This document shows, piece after piece, positions 61,301-64,000 of a stretch of 64,000 nucleotides of DNA. Below the pieces are notes generated by a model. The model was not told the origin of the DNA and did no database searches. It was given only the letters and a program-made list of their open reading frames with translations. Each line of letters opens with the position of its first letter. Position 1 is the first letter of the stretch. Location of the stretch: assembly GCF_008831285.2 (NCBI RefSeq), contig NC_045139.1, forward strand, positions 34,135,706 through 34,199,705. The letters are read 5' to 3'. Origin of the DNA: Nymphaea colorata. Taxonomy: Eukaryota; Streptophyta; Magnoliopsida; Nymphaeales; Nymphaeaceae. The position numbers and the translations under genes are program-made.

Positions 61301-61427
61301 AAATCAATATTTTCTTACAAAAATAACTTGCACTAAAATAAAATATGGTTTGCTTTTAATTGCTGCTTATGAACACGTTAGGATCTTGACATTTTGCTTA
61401 TAATATTTTTTTGACACGCAATTAAGA
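61301..61427. repeat. dispersed repeat, copy 2
   Basis: This is similar in the same orientation to 28199-28327 (shared AATCAATATTTT, AAAAATAACTTG, TTATGAACACGTTAGGAT, ATTTTGCTTA). The upstream words GCGGCTCTTATAACTTCAAA (61266) and ACGGCTCTCATAGCATCAAC (32450) suggest a third, partial copy near 32.45 kb. Confidence 0.55.
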
Positions 61428-61892
61428 GTCTGTTTCTGTCTCTTACCATAGTGGTCTAATGCTGTACACACACACACACACACACAAATCTACGACTCTG
61501 TACATGATATTTCCTATTTCCTTGGCGTATAATTAATGCAGTAAAAAATTTTCAAATACAGTAGAATCATGTGAAATATTTTCGAGGGAAGTATTATATT
61601 GCTATTTTTTATTCATATGGTTTCCCTTGTAGAAGATTGAAGTTGGACTTGATTTTATAAGACCATAGAATTAACATCCCTGAGCACATATAATTTCCTG
61701 AAGATCAAACAGTTAACAGCTACGATTGTTTGACTTGGTAATCTTAAGAACAATATTGACCTTTTGGGCTATCATTTTTTTTTTATAAGACCATCAAATT
61801 CGATTTCTTTTCCCCAAAAAATTTCGATTAAATCATTAAACCAGTGAAATAAAAAATAGATCATTCCCAGCATGTTTGTTCTCAGTTTATTT

Positions 61893-61998
<106 letters not shown>

Positions 61999-64000
61999 CA
62001 GGGAAAAGAGCCAGTGAGTTGATGTATTTCTTTATATATTCAAGATTCCAAAGTGCCATTTTTACATTTGTGAAAAGAGAATACACGAAGATGAAGGAAC
62101 TTCTCTGTATTCTCTGACTTTCTGTACTCTGTTTCCTTTCATATTTTCTCCAGCCCTCTTGCTTTGGAAAGATAATGAAAGTTCATAACCCATACAAGCA
62201 TGAGCCCAGACAGAGAGCAAAACCCATAATAAGGAAAACAGAACTTCATAGGTGAAGCCCTGGTGCAAGCGTCCCCACGACTGCCGAAAACCGGACCGAA
62301 GAAGTCCTCTTGGAGGAACTCACCGGATCTGGCAAAAAAGTCGAGAAACAGCCATGACCAGTCGTCTCGGCCAGAAAAAAAGACGACCAAAAACTCTGCA
62401 ACTGGCTTCATTTTTGTATGTATGCCTAGCCTACCACATGTATGTGTCCTGATCGTGATCTTTACAAGGAAGCCCCATTGGATCAGTCATCTCCATGGAT
62501 GTACCAGCACACTAACATGGTGGCGCACCGGCGGAGAATGTAAAGCCTAGCCCGTTGCTCCTTGACCAGGCGGCCGCAGCGCCGGGTGAAACAGCTGCGC
62601 TTCGTGGCGCTCGAACCCATCGCCATATTGCTTAGTAAGACTTAGTCTTAATTAGATGTGGGTAGGTAGACCAACATCTCTTCTCCTTCCCTGTGTGAGC
62701 CCCTTAATTTGCAGGACTCTGGATTAGAAAGAGATGATTTGAACGTCCCTGGTTGAGATGACAAGGCTTATATATATATATATATGTATGGAAGGTTGAG
62801 TCAAGTATTTAAAGCTGAGCTTACTTTAAAATAAGGGTTGTAAAAATAGTTTTATGGTGTGGGAAAGTGGGGAGAAAAAGTAGGGAGGTGAATGGAGCCG
62901 GGTTAGGGACTTGAGCTAACGGTTGGCTGCTTTGGAGCAAGAGGGTGGTGGAGCTTGGAGGTGTGCCAAATTCGTACGGCCCCTCGGTTTTCGTTTTTTT
63001 ATAAAACCTATGCAATTTTTCATAAAATATATATGCAAAAAAAATATTATTTTAATTGCAGGTGGTGGTGATGGTGGAGAATCCCTAGGTGTTTTGACCC
63101 ACTGGTTCACATTATTTCAGCCGACTTCTCCCTTCTCCATTTGTAAATTAGTTTCCTGTGCTTACCTGTCCAAAGCCTGAGCGTGCATGCAGACACATAC
63201 ACATCCTTCTTCCAGTTCATGAGCCCCTTGATGCACCATAGAATTTAATGATGCCAGGTGTCTTCTTTCTTTAGTCCTATTACTTTTTGCATTCTTATAG
63301 AAATTTATATGTGCTAGACAATTAGATGGCAGATGAGTAAGGAACGATATCAGCTCTCGGTGATTGTTAAGAAAAAAGAAAAGAAAAGAAAAAGGAAACT
63401 GATAGAGCATTTTGATCATTTTATATATTTTTTTCTATAACTGCTTTATCCTTGTATGTTCTAAGCATCTAACACCTGCCAATTTCTTTTTGTATATATT
63501 TTAAATTTCTAACGATGTCAAGTGTCATCTAATCTATCGGTACTTGCGCCTTTTGGAACACTCACTTTTGGTCAAGCATGGTGCATGTAGGGGCTGAAAG
63601 GGAGGGGCCAGTAGGAGCCATTCCTCCTCCTCCGTCCCCCAAAAAGCCATGTAACAAAATTTTTTTTGGCTTCGGCTCTAGGTGCATGGCATAAAAAAGG
63701 CACCAAAAGACGCTCTTCCATTCCATCTTCCCCCAAGGCATGTACAAAGGTGACTCCAATTTGATTTATTGGAAACATGCTTTTATAGCATTCATTCAGC
63801 TTGCCCCATTGCAACTAGTTGAATCAATCCCTTCTTCTCTGTCTTCCTCTTTTAACACCTTTCTCTCTCTCTCTCTCATTCTTTCTCTAATTCACCATAC
63901 ATGCTGTTTTCTTTTTGTCTCATTTAATGCACAAGATAAAATATTCATTAATCTCCAGGTTTGATTTGCTGAATCCATATTCAAGGCCGTTAACCCAATT

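Noticed and set aside
62139-62411. 90-codon minus-strand frame with Phe-rich sequence
   Set aside because: No known domain, no splice partners and no promoter-like context, so it is not reported as a gene.

Overview
The window is nuclear DNA of a flowering plant. It holds three intron-rich genes with plant-specific domain combinations (MYB-CC, CAX, MIP1-zipper/DUF547), GT-AG introns with U/T-rich tails, GA/CT-rich leaders and many small non-autonomous DNA transposons. The lineage cannot be fixed from the sequence alone. There are no bacterial-type features (operons, Shine-Dalgarno sites, CRISPR arrays), and I found no rRNA or convincing tRNA gene.

Layout. (1) About 2.1-7.3 kb, plus strand: a PHR1-type MYB-CC transcription factor (7 coding exons, 485 codons) with a spliced 5' leader rich in short upstream ORFs. 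(2) 7.3-7.8 kb: a 228-bp tandem duplication. (3) 8.9-20.5 kb, minus strand, convergent with the first gene: a CAX2/CAX5-type vacuolar cation/H+ exchanger (11 coding exons, 422 codons). Its 5.3-kb third intron carries a complete hAT-like element with an intact 8-bp target-site duplication. The leader and promoter probably reach about 22.2 kb. (4) 22.3-42 kb: gene-poor, AT-rich DNA with hAT-like miniature elements, some with clear target-site duplications, and microsatellites. (5) About 42-58.9 kb, plus strand: a MIP1-type leucine-zipper/DUF547 gene (12 coding exons, 622 codons). A start codon at 51,634 joins in frame to all downstream exons. GC-rich sequence at 42.3-42.7 kb and small exon-like segments at 47.1 and 50.0 kb are best explained as upstream leader exons. 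(6) 59-64 kb: no supported gene; microsatellites and repeat fragments.

All three coding models were assembled by eye. Every splice junction is GT-AG, each reading frame closes with an integral codon count, and the conserved family motifs run across the junctions. Transcript ends and leader exons are inferred. The three genes do not form a pathway cluster. PHR factors act in phosphate-starvation signalling and CAX proteins load cations into the vacuole, so a physiological link between those two neighbours is conceivable, but nothing in the sequence demonstrates it. I did not find evidence of a novel multi-gene system. The most unusual signals are the upstream-ORF arrangements and the self-complementary hAT-like element.
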